64,000 nucleotides of DNA, from contig NZ_SNZH01000012.1 in the NCBI RefSeq assembly GCF_004363655.1, positions 124,001 through 188,000 on the forward strand, given 5' to 3'. Of this stretch, positions 8,993 to 18,978 are shown piece after piece. The DNA is from Tahibacter aquaticus (GTDB lineage Bacteria > Pseudomonadota > Gammaproteobacteria > Xanthomonadales > Rhodanobacteraceae). The notes below the pieces were generated by a model. The model was not told the origin of the DNA, did no database searches, and saw only the letters and a program-made list of their open reading frames with translations. Numbering within the stretch: the stretch's first letter is position 1; every line of letters begins with the position of its first letter. The position numbers and the translations under genes were made by a program.

Positions 8993-11068
8993 ATGAGTAA
9001 ACAGGATAGTGTTATCAGGTTGTTGCTGGTCGAAGATTCGGTCGAAGATGCCGAACAGCAAATCAGTGTGTTGCGCAACGGCGGCATCGCCGTACGCCCT
9101 TCCCGCGCCACCAACGAGGCGGAGCTGGAAGACCAGATCGTGCAGAACACCCCCGACCTGATCCTGGTCAATCTCGCAGCCAAGTCGCTGCGCCTGGACC
9201 AGGTCAGCGACGCGGCCAACCGCGGTGGCAAGGACATCGCCATCATCGGCACGGCGATCAACCCCAACGAAGACCTGATCGTCAGCGCCTTCCGCACCGG
9301 CGCCCGCGCGATCGCCCTGCGCGGCCGGCCCGACCACACCCAGATGGTGGTCAAGCGCGAATTCGAGAGCCTGCTGATGCGCCGCAGCGTGCGCCGGCTG
9401 GAGTCGGCGCTGCGCGAAATCGAGCGCAGGTGCGATTCACTGCTCGACTCCTCGCGCGATCCCATCGCCTACGTGCACGAAGGCATGCATGTGCGCGCCA
9501 ACAAGGCCTATCTGGAAATCTTCGGCTTCGACGAGTTCGAAGATATCGAAAGCATGTCCATCCTCGACATGATTGCCCCCGAGGATGCCGACGATTTCAA
9601 ATCCCTGCTGAAGAAGCTGTCCAAGGGAGAGAAGCCGCCGCAGAAGCTCAATCTCAAGGCGCAGCGCTCCGACGGCTCCACCTTTGATTCGGTCATGGAA
9701 TTCGCCGAGGCCACCTACGAAGGCGAGCCCTGCCAGCAGATCATCTTCCGCCAGCAGACCAATAACCCGGAGCTGGAAAAAGAACTCGACGCGCTGCGCA
9801 GCAAGGACCTGGTGACCGACCTGTTCAATCGCCAGCACCTGCTGCTGGAACTGGACCGCAGCGTGGCCGCCGCTGCCACCGGCAAGAACGATCGCTGCCT
9901 GCTGCTGCTGGAACCGGACAATTTCAAGAAAGTGCTCGACACCATCGGCATCGGCAATGCCGATCTACTGCTGGGCGACCTGGCCAACCTGATGCGCCGC
10001 CACCTGTCCGATGCCGACGTCGCCGCGCGTTTCGCCGACCACACCTTTGCCGTGCTGCTGGTCGGGCGCGACCAGGAAGGCTCGAAGAAGATCGCCGAGA
10101 CCCTGCTCAAGGCATTCAACGAACGCATCTTCGAAGTGGGCAAGCAGTCGATCAACGTGACCATGAGCGTCGGCGGCTGCCTGATCGGCGAGAAGAACGC
10201 CAATGCCCAGACCATCCTCGGCAACGCCAACAGCACCCTGCGCGCCGCGCAGACCGAAGGCGGCAACCGCACCAACATCTTCGACCCGGCGGCGCAGGAC
10301 AAGGCCGTCGAAGAGAAGCAGCGCCATTGGCTGAAACTGGTGCAGGATGCGCTGCACAACAACGGCTTCGTGCTGTTCAACCAGCCCATCATCAGCCTGC
10401 ACGGCGCCGACGGCGATTTCTTCGAGATCCTGCTGCGCATGCAAGGGCCCAAGGGCGAGATCACGCCGAATTTCTTCCTGCCTATCGCCGAGCAGCACGG
10501 CCTGATGCCGCAAATCGACCGCTGGGTGATCGCACACGCGATCAAGGCCCTGGTCGAACGCGAGAAGTCCGGCATCAAGACCACATATTTCATCAAGCTC
10601 ACGCCGCAGTCGCTGGAAGACCAGACGCTGCTGCCGTGGATCGCCCAGCAGCTGAAGAACGCGCGCCTGCGCGGCGATGCGCTGGTATTCGAGATGCCGG
10701 AAAGCAAGGTCGTCACCAGCCTAAAACCGGCGCGCAGCTTCGTCGCCGGCCTCAAGCAGATCCACTGCGGCTTCGCCCTGGAGCAATTCGGCTCCGGTCT
10801 CAACTCGATGCAGTTGCTCAAGCACATCGACGCTGACTATCTCAAGCTCGACCGCAGCTTCATGGCCGAACTGCCCAAGCACAAGGAAAACCAGGAGAAG
10901 CTCAAGGACCTGTGCGACCAGGCGCACCACGCAGGCAAGCTGACCGTGGCGGAATTTGTGGAAGATGCGGCCAGCATGTCAATCCTGTTCAGCTGCGGCG
11001 TCAACTTCGTCCAGGGCAACTTCCTGCAGGAACCCGAGAAAGTCATGGTCTATGACCTCCCCGCCTAG
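8993..11068 (+). CDS. fimX: FimX-like REC-PAS-GGDEF-EAL protein with degenerate catalytic motifs
   Basis: The protein has 691 residues. Domains in order are a receiver (residues 8-130) whose phosphate-acceptor position in DLILVN is Asn60, a PAS domain (about 148-265), GGDEF (about 285-430) and EAL (about 445-690). The GGDEF signature is replaced by ADHTF at 348-352 and EAL by EIL at 478-480. That is the pattern of FimX, a c-di-GMP receptor that controls type IV pilus assembly and twitching through PilZ and the PilB ATPase. It is therefore expected to bind c-di-GMP at the EAL pocket and not to make or cleave it. It is monocistronic and ends at a strong terminator. Confidence 0.88.
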   Translation: MSKQDSVIRLLLVEDSVEDAEQQISVLRNGGIAVRPSRATNEAELEDQIVQNTPDLILVNLAAKSLRLDQVSDAANRGGKDIAIIGTAINPNEDLIVSAFRTGARAIALRGRPDHTQMVVKREFESLLMRRSVRRLESALREIERRCDSLLDSSRDPIAYVHEGMHVRANKAYLEIFGFDEFEDIESMSILDMIAPEDADDFKSLLKKLSKGEKPPQKLNLKAQRSDGSTFDSVMEFAEATYEGEPCQQIIFRQQTNNPELEKELDALRSKDLVTDLFNRQHLLLELDRSVAAAATGKNDRCLLLLEPDNFKKVLDTIGIGNADLLLGDLANLMRRHLSDADVAARFADHTFAVLLVGRDQEGSKKIAETLLKAFNERIFEVGKQSINVTMSVGGCLIGEKNANAQTILGNANSTLRAAQTEGGNRTNIFDPAAQDKAVEEKQRHWLKLVQDALHNNGFVLFNQPIISLHGADGDFFEILLRMQGPKGEITPNFFLPIAEQHGLMPQIDRWVIAHAIKALVEREKSGIKTTYFIKLTPQSLEDQTLLPWIAQQLKNARLRGDALVFEMPESKVVTSLKPARSFVAGLKQIHCGFALEQFGSGLNSMQLLKHIDADYLKLDRSFMAELPKHKENQEKLKDLCDQAHHAGKLTVAEFVEDAASMSILFSCGVNFVQGNFLQEPEKVMVYDLPA

Positions 11069-11117
11069 TGCGGCTACTGCAGCATGGCGCGCAATGCCTT
11101 GCTCATGTACCTGACCT

Positions 11118-11155
11118 CAAAACAAAAGCGGCCTTGAGGCCGCTTTTGTTTTTGC
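11118..11155 (+). terminator. Rho-independent terminator after the fimX-like gene
   Basis: The stem CAAAAGCGGCC pairs with GGCCGCTTTTG over a TTGA loop. A T-rich tail follows on the plus strand and an A-rich lead precedes it, so it can also serve htpX, whose stop faces it. Confidence 0.9.
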
Positions 11156-11208
11156 CAGGCAAGGCGCCTGGTGGCACTTCGCGCTTACATCCGGTCTGGC
11201 CCTGTGGC

Positions 11209-12069
11209 TCAGGCAAGCCGCTGCAGCGCGGCGATGCGATCCTCGATCGGCGGATGGCTGGAAAACAGCTTGCCCCAGTGACCGGAAATACCGAACGCTG
11301 CAACCTCCTTGGGCAGGCTGTTGTCGCCATGGCCCGCGGCCAGGCGCTGCAGCGCGGAAATCATCGCGCCCTTGCCTTCCAGCCCTGCGGCACCCGCATC
11401 GGCACGGAACTCGCGCAAGCGCGAAAACCACATCACGATCATGCTGGCGAACAGGCCGAGTACGACCTGGGCGACCATCACGGTAACGAAATAACCGATG
11501 CCGCTACCGCCCTCATCGCGGTTGCCGCGCAGGAAACTGTCGACCAGCGAACCGATGATGCGGGCGAGGAAAACCACAAAGGTATTCAACACGCCCTGGA
11601 TCAGGCCCATGGTCACCATGTCGCCGTTGGCCACGTGGCTGATCTCGTGCGCCAGCACCGCCTCCACCTGGCGCCGGTCCATGTTGTGCAGCAGCCCTAC
11701 ACTGACCGCGACCAGGGCCTTGTTCTTGCTCATGCCGGTGGCGAACGCATTCATTTCCGGGCCGTCGTAGATGGCGACTTCCGGCATGCCGATGCCCGCA
11801 GCCTGGGCCTGGCGCTGCACCGTGCTGTACAACCACTGTTCTGCCTCGTTCTGCGGCTGGGTGATCACGCGCGCGCCGGTGGCGCGCTTGGCCATCCACT
11901 TGGACAAGGCCAGCGAAATGAACGAGCCGCCCATGCCGACGACGGCGGCCATGATCAGCAGCGAGGTCAGGTTGCGGTGGCTGGCCGCATCCAGGCCAAA
12001 CAGCTTGATGACGATGGTCAGCAGAAACAGGATGGCAATATTGGTGGCGAGGTAAAGCACGATGCGCAT
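11209..12069 (-). CDS. htpX: Membrane zinc protease HtpX
   Basis: The protein has 286 residues and is an M48-family inner-membrane metalloprotease that degrades damaged membrane proteins. The zinc motif HEISH is at residues 141-145, with a later glutamate in SRLREFRADAGA. There are two N-terminal membrane helices (about 4-24 and 34-54) and two more after the active site. Length and order match HtpX closely. It is transcribed divergently from gluQ. The 110-base intergenic region probably holds heat or envelope-stress promoters, but I could not define one. Confidence 0.97.
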   Translation of the reverse strand: MRIVLYLATNIAILFLLTIVIKLFGLDAASHRNLTSLLIMAAVVGMGGSFISLALSKWMAKRATGARVITQPQNEAEQWLYSTVQRQAQAAGIGMPEVAIYDGPEMNAFATGMSKNKALVAVSVGLLHNMDRRQVEAVLAHEISHVANGDMVTMGLIQGVLNTFVVFLARIIGSLVDSFLRGNRDEGGSGIGYFVTVMVAQVVLGLFASMIVMWFSRLREFRADAGAAGLEGKGAMISALQRLAAGHGDNSLPKEVAAFGISGHWGKLFSSHPPIEDRIAALQRLA

Positions 12070-12179
12070 AGTGTTTTTTCCCGTTCTCCGGACAAACGAT
12101 CCAACCGAAGCCTTAGTTATGTGCGAATCCGCCGCGTTCAAGCTCAGCCTGAAAGACCGGGAACGACTCCGCCCCGGGG

Positions 12180-13124
12180 ATGAAATCTGCAATGCAGCCT
12201 GACAGCCTCGCTGTAAAGGCCGTGCCAAGGCCGGGCGGCAGCGTTTACCGCGGCCGTTTCGCGCCATCCCCCACCGGTGCGCTGCATTTCGGCTCCCTGG
12301 TCGCCGCGGTCGGCAGCTGGCTGCGCGCGCGCCAGGCCGGCGGGAGCTGGCTGCTGCGCATCGAGGACCTCGATCCACCGCGGGAGATCGCCGGTGCGGC
12401 GCAACAACAGATCGCCACCTTGGCCGCCTTCGGCATGCAGTCGGACGAGCCCATCGTCTGGCAGCACCAGCGCAGCGAAGCCTATGCCGCTGCGCTGCAG
12501 CAGCTGGTCGCCGATGACCAGGCCTTTGCATGCTGGTGCAGCCGCAACGATCTGCTGCGCAGCAATGGCTTGCACCAGGGGCCTTGCGTGGCTGCCGCCG
12601 ACCCGGCACGCACACCGGCATGGCGTCTGCGCGTACCGGATCTTTGTATCGGCTTTGACGACGGCCTTGCCGGACGCTTCGAGCAGAACCTGGCCGACGA
12701 TGTCGGCGACTTCGTGCTGCGCCGCGTCGAGGGCTACTACGCTTACCAGCTCGCCGTGGTTGTCGACGACGCCTGGCAAGGCATCAGCGAAATCGTGCGC
12801 GGGGCCGACCTGCTCGACTCCACACCGCGCCAGCTCTGGCTGCAGCGGCAACTGGGCGTGGCGCAACCAGACTACGTTCACCTGCCGCTTGCCCTGGGCC
12901 CGGATGGGCGCAAGCTGAGCAAGCAGTATGCAGCCCTGCCGGTGGATGCCGCTGACCCGCTGCCCGCCCTGCGCGCAGCATTGGGTTTCCTTGGCCTGCC
13001 GGCGCCATTGCTCGCCGGCGCACATACGCCGACGAATCTGCTGACTGCGGCAACAACCCGCTTCGATCTCGCCGCAATTCCACAATTACCCGCCAATGTG
13101 CACCTGCGTCATGGGATGTCCTAG
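12180..13124 (+). CDS. gluQ: Glutamyl-Q tRNA(Asp) synthetase GluQ
   Basis: The protein has 314 residues and is a truncated glutamyl-tRNA synthetase that attaches glutamate to queuosine in tRNA-Asp. It has the catalytic domain only. The HIGH-like motif is in APSPTGALHFGSL (residues 28-40), the zinc-binding cysteines start with CWC after residue 115, and the KMSKS counterpart is KLSK at 245-248. The anticodon-binding domain of GltX is absent, as expected. A second in-frame ATG at 12192 is an equally possible start. Confidence 0.95.
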   Translation: MKSAMQPDSLAVKAVPRPGGSVYRGRFAPSPTGALHFGSLVAAVGSWLRARQAGGSWLLRIEDLDPPREIAGAAQQQIATLAAFGMQSDEPIVWQHQRSEAYAAALQQLVADDQAFACWCSRNDLLRSNGLHQGPCVAAADPARTPAWRLRVPDLCIGFDDGLAGRFEQNLADDVGDFVLRRVEGYYAYQLAVVVDDAWQGISEIVRGADLLDSTPRQLWLQRQLGVAQPDYVHLPLALGPDGRKLSKQYAALPVDAADPLPALRAALGFLGLPAPLLAGAHTPTNLLTAATTRFDLAAIPQLPANVHLRHGMS

Positions 13125-13207
13125 CGCTTGTGTAGAATCGTGCGAAGTCCGCGTCACGCGGCAATCCCGCGTTGCGACGGACCACAACGACAAACTGGGA
13201 GTGGAGC

Positions 13208-13948
13208 ATGACCTCACGCGTAGCTTTGGTAACAGGCGGAACTGGCGGTATCGGCACAGCGATCGTGCGCAAGCTGGCGGCGATGGGACACAAGGTGGCA
13301 ACCAACTATCGCGACAAGGACCGGGCAACGGCCTGGCAGGAAGCGCTCAAGCGCGACGGCGTCGATGTCGTACTGGCCGCCGGTGACGTGGCCGACCCGG
13401 CCACGGCCGAAGCCATGGTGAAAGAAGTGACCGACCAGATCGGTCCGGTCGACATCCTGGTCAACAATGCGGGCATCACCCGCGACGGCACCTTTCACAA
13501 GATGTCGGCCCTGCAATGGCAGGAAGTGATCAATACCAACCTCAACTCGTGCTTCAACGTGACCCGTCCGGTCATCGACGGCATGCGCGAGCGCAAGTGG
13601 GGCCGCATCATCCAGATCAGCTCCATCAACGGCCAGAAAGGCCAGTACGGCCAGGCCAATTACGCTGCGTCCAAGGCCGGCATGCACGGCTTTACCATTT
13701 CGCTGGCACAGGAGAACGCCAAGTTCGGCATCACGGTAAACACCGTCTCGCCCGGCTATGTCGCGACCGAAATGGTCATGGCCGTGCCCGAGGAAGTGCG
13801 CGCCAAGATTGCCGCGCAGATCCCTGTCGGCCGCCTGGGCAAGCCCGACGAGATCGCCTATGCGGTCGGCTTCTTCATTCCGGACGATGCCGGCTGGGTC
13901 ACAGGCGCCAACCTGTCCATCAACGGCGGGCACTACATGGGTTGGTAA
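13208..13948 (+). CDS. phbB: Acetoacetyl-CoA reductase (first copy)
   Basis: The protein has 246 residues and is a short-chain dehydrogenase that reduces acetoacetyl-CoA with NADPH to 3-hydroxybutyryl-CoA for polyhydroxybutyrate. It shows the TGGTGGIG cofactor motif (residues 9-16), NNAG (87-90) and the Ser139, Tyr152, Lys156 triad. The sequence NGQKGQYGQANYAASKAGMHGF is the PhbB hallmark around the triad. The ATG at 13208 is preferred over an upstream in-frame ATG because GGAGTGGAG lies before it. phaR and a second reductase follow. phaA and phaC are not in the window. Confidence 0.95.
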   Translation: MTSRVALVTGGTGGIGTAIVRKLAAMGHKVATNYRDKDRATAWQEALKRDGVDVVLAAGDVADPATAEAMVKEVTDQIGPVDILVNNAGITRDGTFHKMSALQWQEVINTNLNSCFNVTRPVIDGMRERKWGRIIQISSINGQKGQYGQANYAASKAGMHGFTISLAQENAKFGITVNTVSPGYVATEMVMAVPEEVRAKIAAQIPVGRLGKPDEIAYAVGFFIPDDAGWVTGANLSINGGHYMGW

Positions 13949-14313
13949 CCACTTCGCTTAGCCGATGCCATGAATGGCATCGGCTGCGGTGGTTACCAGG
14001 CGAGCCATGGATGGCGAGCGGGCGGATGCTCCAGGGACGGCTGCTGGCGACACCCTTACCAACTGCCTCGTGCCATGAATGGCATCGGCTGTGATTAACC
14101 GGCTCGTCATGCATGGCGAGCGCAAAACCGCTCCAGGGAAGCCGGAACTGCAGCAAATCCCACAGCGATGCCTTCCGCATCGCTGTGGTCAGCCGTCACT
14201 GCGGCATACCGGCAAGGCCTTCTCGCGGCTGCGACCAGGAGCGACTAGGCCAAAGGTCATGCTGCGCAGCAAACCGGCTGGTGCATCGCCACAAGCCATG
14301 CTAGTTTCGCTGC
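13949..14313. repeat. Intergenic imperfect direct repeats with hairpins
   Basis: The gap between phbB and phaR holds two imperfect copies of a roughly 70-base unit (13966-14040 and 14071-14139). Each starts with a small hairpin, TGCCATGAATGGCATCGGCT, and contains a variant of GCATGGCGAGCG and then GCTCCAGGGA. A perfect 11-base stem (CACAGCGATGC / GCATCGCTGTG) with a five-base loop sits at 14161-14187. No coding sequence was found. This looks like a dispersed palindromic repeat of the kind common in xanthomonads. Confidence 0.75.
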
Positions 14314-14832
14314 ATGGCACAAGTCCGAGTCATCAAGAAGTACCCGAATCGCCGGCTCTACGACACCGAGATTTCTAGCTACATCACGCTGGAAGAAGTT
14401 CGCCAGCTGGTGGTCGATGGCGAGGAATTCGAAGTCCGTGACGCCAAGTCCGGCGAAGAGCTGACCCGCTCCGTTCTGCTGCAGATCATCGCCGAGCACG
14501 AGGAACGCGGCCAGCCCATGTTCACCACGCAGCTGCTGTCGCAGGTGATCCGTTTCTACGGAGATTCGCTGCAAGGCTTCATGGGCGGCTATCTGGAGCG
14601 CAGCCTGCAGGTATTTCTCGACCAGCAGCAGCAGTTCCGCAGCCAGCTCAACACCATGATGGGGCAGACACCCTGGTCCATGCTCAACGATCTGACCGAG
14701 CGCAACATGGACATGTGGAAGTCGCTGCAGCAAGGCTTCATCAATGCCGCCACCAGTACGCTGAAGACCCCACCCCCCGGTTCCGGCGGCGGTAGCGGGA
14801 GCAGCGGCGGCGGCAACAAAGACAAGACCTGA
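14314..14832 (+). CDS. phaR: Polyhydroxyalkanoate synthesis regulator PhaR
   Basis: The protein has 172 residues. The N-terminal DNA/PHB-binding domain reads VIKKYPNRRLYDTEISSYIT and continues through about residue 65, followed by a second accumulation-regulator domain. In the family, PhaR represses phasin and synthase genes until it is titrated by nascent PHB granules. The tail after residue 150 is a low-complexity Gly/Ser stretch ending NKDKT. Its position between two acetoacetyl-CoA reductase genes fits a PHB locus. Confidence 0.94.
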   Translation: MAQVRVIKKYPNRRLYDTEISSYITLEEVRQLVVDGEEFEVRDAKSGEELTRSVLLQIIAEHEERGQPMFTTQLLSQVIRFYGDSLQGFMGGYLERSLQVFLDQQQQFRSQLNTMMGQTPWSMLNDLTERNMDMWKSLQQGFINAATSTLKTPPPGSGGGSGSSGGGNKDKT

Positions 14833-14998
14833 TCGGCCCGGCGCCGCATTCCGCCCGCGCCGGTATCGTTTTTCGACGAATCCAGAACGCCGCATTGGTG
14901 CGGCGCACTAGCTGCGCAGGCGCAGCATTTTCGCCGGCAGCGCCGCCGGCGGCGAGAGCCGGAACCGATGCGTGCTCTCTTCAACTCAAGGGGAAAGC

Positions 14999-15745
14999 AT
15001 GAGCCAGCGGGTAGCAATCGTCAGCGGCGGCATCGGCGGCCTGGGAACGGAAATCTGCCGCCACTTGGCCGGCTCCGGCCATGTCGTCATCGCCGCCGAC
15101 CTGGCCACGCGCAGCGAGCGCCTGGCAGCCTTCCGCGCGGAAACGGCCGATCTGGCCGCACAGATCGAATTCGCCGCGCTGGATATCGCCGATTTCGATT
15201 CCTGTGCCGAGCTGATCCGTTCTACCGAACAGCGTCACGGCAGCGTCGACGTACTGGTCAATGCCGCCGGCATCACCCGCGACACGACCTTGCGCAAGAT
15301 GAGCCAGGACCAGTGGCATAGCGTGCTGACGGTCAATCTCGACGGCGTGTTCAACCTCTGCCGCAACGCGATCGACGGCATGTGTGCGCGCGGCTACGGC
15401 CGCATCGTGAATATTTCCTCGGTCAACGGCCAGACCGGCCAGTTCGGCCAGACCAACTACGCCGCGGCCAAGGCCGGCATGCACGGCTTCACCATGTCGC
15501 TGGCCCGCGAAGTGGCGCGCAAGGGCGTCACCGTCAACAGCGTGTCGCCGGGCTACTGCGAAACCGCCATGGTGATGCAGATCGCCGCGGAGATCCGCGA
15601 GCAGATCGTTGCCGGCATTCCGGTCGGGCGCCTGGGCCGGCCGAGCGAGATCGCGCGCGTGGTCGACTTCCTCGCTGCCGCCGACTCGGGCTTCATCACC
15701 GGCGCGAACATCCCGGTCAACGGCGGCTATTTCATGGATTTCTGA
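14999..15745 (+). CDS. phbB: Acetoacetyl-CoA reductase (second copy)
   Basis: The protein has 248 residues and is a short-chain dehydrogenase clearly paralogous to the reductase at 13208-13948. It shares the NGQTGQFGQTNYAAAKAG active-site block (Ser141, Tyr154, Lys158) and the terminal NGGYFMDF. The cofactor motif is SGGIGGLG, lacking the threonine of the first copy. AAGGGGAAAGC precedes the chosen ATG. An upstream ATG at 14972 has no ribosome site. It probably differs from the first copy in expression or hydroxyacyl length preference, but this is not shown by sequence. Confidence 0.9.
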   Translation: MSQRVAIVSGGIGGLGTEICRHLAGSGHVVIAADLATRSERLAAFRAETADLAAQIEFAALDIADFDSCAELIRSTEQRHGSVDVLVNAAGITRDTTLRKMSQDQWHSVLTVNLDGVFNLCRNAIDGMCARGYGRIVNISSVNGQTGQFGQTNYAAAKAGMHGFTMSLAREVARKGVTVNSVSPGYCETAMVMQIAAEIREQIVAGIPVGRLGRPSEIARVVDFLAAADSGFITGANIPVNGGYFMDF

Positions 15746-15751
15746 AGCTGC

Positions 15752-16201
15752 TCAGGCCGGCGGCAACACCACGATGGTGAACCAGAAGTTTTCTATGGTC
15801 TTCACCACCTGGATGAACTGATCGAAATCCACCGGCTTGGTGATGAAGCAATTGGCGTGCAGGTCATAGCTGCGGGCCAGGTCTTCCTCGGCCCGCGAGG
15901 TGGTCAGCACCACCACGGGTATGCGCCGCAGCGAAGGATCGGTCTTGATCTCGGCCAATACCTCGCGGCCGTCGCGGCGCGGCAGGTTCAGATCGAGCAG
16001 GATCAGGTCGGGCCGCGGCGCCTGCGCGTACTCGCCGCGGCGGAACAGGAAATCCAGCGCACGCTCGCCGTCCTCGACCACGTGCAGGCGATTGCGCAGA
16101 TGGCCTTCGCGCAATGCCTCGCGGGTCAGGCGCACGTCGCCTTCGTTGTCCTCCACCAGCAGTATCTCCACCGGACGCACGGCGTCGGCTTCCGCATTCA
16201 T
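15752..16201 (-). CDS. Rcp1-type response regulator
   Basis: The protein has 149 residues and is a single receiver domain of the type paired with Cph1-like kinases. The acidic pocket is in LLVEDNEGD, the phosphoacceptor is Asp70 in [10 protein letters not shown], Thr100 is in VVVLTTS, and Lys122 is in FITKPVD. There is no output domain, so it should act by protein contact or as a phosphate shuttle. The start overlaps the kinase stop as ATGA, so the two are coupled. Its tail ([13 protein letters not shown]) matches the end of the first receiver of the protein at 18979-21141. Confidence 0.92.
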   Translation of the reverse strand: MNAEADAVRPVEILLVEDNEGDVRLTREALREGHLRNRLHVVEDGERALDFLFRRGEYAQAPRPDLILLDLNLPRRDGREVLAEIKTDPSLRRIPVVVLTTSRAEEDLARSYDLHANCFITKPVDFDQFIQVVKTIENFWFTIVVLPPA

Positions 16202-18888
16202 GTCGGCTTCTCCACAACGGGCAAGGTGAAATGGAACGTGGCGCCCTGGCCGGGCTGGGATTCGACCCAGATGCGGCCGCCGGCGCGCTCGACGATCTTC
16301 TTGCAGATGGCCAGGCCTATGCCGGTGCCGGAATACTGCTGGCGGCCGTGCAGGCGCTGGAAGATGACGAAGATGCGCTCGGCATATTGCGGGTCCAGGC
16401 CAATGCCGTTGTCTTTCACGCGGAAATGCCAGAACGCGTCCTCGCGCTGTGCATCGATGTCGATCTGCGGCGATGCGTCGGCACAGAACTTCAGCGCATT
16501 GCCGACCAGGTTCTGCAGCAGCTGGCTGAGCTGCGACGGGTCCATGTGCACCAGCGGCAGCGGGCCGGCCTGGATCTGCGCCGAGGTCTCGCGGATGCGC
16601 GCTGCCAGGTTGCGCAAAGCCACGGCCAGGCACTCGCCGGCATCGATGTCGCGCTCGGCATCGGCCCGCGTGACCACCCGCGAGTAAGCCAGCAGATCGT
16701 CGATCAGCCGCTGCATGCGCAGTGCGCCGTCTACCGCATAGCCGATGAAATCGTCGGCGTCCTGGTCCAGCCTGCCCTTGTAGCGCCGCGCCAGCAGCTG
16801 CACGTAGCTGGCAACCATGCGCAGCGGCTCCTGCAGATCGTGCGAGGCGACATAGGCAAATTGTTCCAGATCCATATTGGAACGGGCCAGCTCGCGCCGC
16901 TGCGTTTCCTGCACCTGTTCCGCTGCGCGCCGGCGGCTGATGTCGCGCACGATGGCGGTGAAATTGTCCTCGTCGCCGCTGCGCCAGTGGCCCAGGGAGA
17001 TTTCCAGCGGAAATTCCGTGCCGTCGCGGCGCAAGCCGGCCAGCTCGACCGAGTGGCCGATGATGCGCGGCGCACCACCGGCAAGAAAACCGGCCATGCC
17101 CTGGCGATGCGCTTCGCGGTAGCGCTCGGGTATGAGCACGCTCAGCTCCTGCCCCAGCAACGCCGCCGCGTCATAGCCGAAGCAGCGCTCGGTCGCGGCA
17201 TTGACGTAGCGGATACGGCCATCGCTGCCCGCCGCGACGATGGCGTCGTTGGCGGTATCGGTCAGTGCCTGCCAGGCCTGCTGGCTGCGGCGCAATTCCC
17301 CGGTCATGCGCTGGGCAGCGCGCTCGGCGCGCGCCCGCGTGCCGCTGAGCAGCCAGGCAATCGCGAACAGCAGCACGCTGCAGCTCAAGCCGCCCAGCAA
17401 TACCCAGCGCGGCAAGGTCGAGGCATTGGCGCGGAAAAAGTCCGGCGTGGTCTGCGCGAAAACGGTCCAGCGCCTGCCAGCCACGGTAATGGCCTGGGAA
17501 CCGGAATACATCGCAGCCTGCCGCGCGGTGCCGCCCGCGGCCGGCGCATCGGCGTAGAGCAGATGCAGTGCTTGTTCCTGTTCGCCGTCGTACAGACGAA
17601 CGTGCAGGCCGTCGCGAAATTCGGCGCCGGTCGGCTGCATCCAGTCCTGCGCGCGAAAGGCGAAATAGGCCACGCCGAAGGTGCGGCTGGGCGGGTCTTC
17701 GTCGCGCTTGCCCTGGCGTAGCGGCACAAACACCAGAAAGCCGGACTGGACCGATCCGTTGCTGCCCAGCTCCAGGCGGCCACTGAGTACCGGCTCGTCC
17801 GTAGCCAGGGCGAGCAGCAGTGCGCTGCGGCGCAACGGCTCGCTAGCCAGATCGAAGCCGACCTGGCCCATGTTGCGCGCGCTGGGCGGTTCCGCAAACG
17901 TCACCGGAAAGGCGACATCGCCGGGTATCGGCCAGATGCGCAGATCCGGTCGTATCCGCGCTGCCAGCTGCGCCTCATAGGCAGTGCGATCCTCCGGCGC
18001 GACACGCTGGGCATAACCCATGGCATCGATGCCGGGATAGCGCGCCGATAGGTCCATGCGGTCCCAGTAGCGCCGCCATTCGTCCGCATCGACCTGCACG
18101 GAAGCGGCAAACAAACCCTGGGCGCCCCGCAACACGTCGACGTAGCCGAGCAGGCGCGACTGCACCGCCGCACCCAATTGCTGCAGCTGGTGCTCGAAGC
18201 GCGTGCGCTGTGCCGCGGCGGCGCTGTCGACACTGAGCCGCCAGGCCAGCGCGGTTGCGCCGAGCGCTATCGCCAGCACCAGGAAAGCCGGCAACAGCCC
18301 CTCCTGCGATGGCGCCGCGTCGTCGTCGCTGCCGACACCGCGGGTACGCAGCAGCAGCACGCTGATGCCGCACAGCACCAGGCCGATGCCGGTAGGCACC
18401 GACACACTGCTCACGGCGCCCCAGCCCAGGCCCGGCGCAATGCCGAGCAGGCGCCCGAACAGGCCGAAAATTCCCAGCGCGACCGCCGCGGCAGCGAGGG
18501 CGATCACAGCCAGTTCGGTCAGCATGCCGCCGCGCCGGCGCGTACCCAGGATCAGCGCCAGTGCCACCGCGGCCAGCCCGGCAGCGCTGTTGGCCGGCAA
18601 GTCCTGCAAATGGGCCAGCTGCCCGCTCCAGACTTCACGCCGGCCGTGCGCCGCAGCCAGCGCGCCAGCGATGCCCAACAGCAGCACCGGCAGGCTCAGT
18701 GCCAGGGTTGCCAGGCGGTGCCGGTAGCGTTGCGCCAGGATAGCCAGCGCCAGCAGGCCCAGCGCCAGCAGCGCCGGCCAGGTCGGCGCCCAGGCATCGG
18801 CACCGGCCAGATTCAGGCCGGCGCCGGCCAGCGCGCATGCCAGGGCGGCGAGCGCACCGGCCAGGACGCGGCGTTCGCGCCGGCTCAT
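16198..18888 (-). CDS. Membrane CHASE-PAS histidine kinase
   Basis: The protein has 896 residues from the ATG at 18888. A GTG at 18903 is an alternative, and neither start has a strong ribosome site. Order: several N-terminal membrane helices (about 1-230), a periplasmic CHASE-type ligand domain (about 235-450), another helix (about 470-490), PAS with PAC (about 520-635), HisKA with phosphoacceptor His683 in [10 protein letters not shown], and HATPase_c with VGNALKF and [12 protein letters not shown]. The catalytic part resembles phytochrome-class kinases, but no chromophore GAF domain is present. Its partners are probably the overlapping Rcp1-type regulator and the upstream EAL protein. Confidence 0.9.
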   Translation of the reverse strand: MSRRERRVLAGALAALACALAGAGLNLAGADAWAPTWPALLALGLLALAILAQRYRHRLATLALSLPVLLLGIAGALAAAHGRREVWSGQLAHLQDLPANSAAGLAAVALALILGTRRRGGMLTELAVIALAAAAVALGIFGLFGRLLGIAPGLGWGAVSSVSVPTGIGLVLCGISVLLLRTRGVGSDDDAAPSQEGLLPAFLVLAIALGATALAWRLSVDSAAAAQRTRFEHQLQQLGAAVQSRLLGYVDVLRGAQGLFAASVQVDADEWRRYWDRMDLSARYPGIDAMGYAQRVAPEDRTAYEAQLAARIRPDLRIWPIPGDVAFPVTFAEPPSARNMGQVGFDLASEPLRRSALLLALATDEPVLSGRLELGSNGSVQSGFLVFVPLRQGKRDEDPPSRTFGVAYFAFRAQDWMQPTGAEFRDGLHVRLYDGEQEQALHLLYADAPAAGGTARQAAMYSGSQAITVAGRRWTVFAQTTPDFFRANASTLPRWVLLGGLSCSVLLFAIAWLLSGTRARAERAAQRMTGELRRSQQAWQALTDTANDAIVAAGSDGRIRYVNAATERCFGYDAAALLGQELSVLIPERYREAHRQGMAGFLAGGAPRIIGHSVELAGLRRDGTEFPLEISLGHWRSGDEDNFTAIVRDISRRRAAEQVQETQRRELARSNMDLEQFAYVASHDLQEPLRMVASYVQLLARRYKGRLDQDADDFIGYAVDGALRMQRLIDDLLAYSRVVTRADAERDIDAGECLAVALRNLAARIRETSAQIQAGPLPLVHMDPSQLSQLLQNLVGNALKFCADASPQIDIDAQREDAFWHFRVKDNGIGLDPQYAERIFVIFQRLHGRQQYSGTGIGLAICKKIVERAGGRIWVESQPGQGATFHFTLPVVEKPT

Positions 18889-18978
18889 GCGTGCAACCGC
18901 CACATCAAGGCATTGTCCACCCTGCGCAAAATGGATTTATGCACAGGATCGCGGGGCGTAGTGCGCGCAGCGCCGCCT

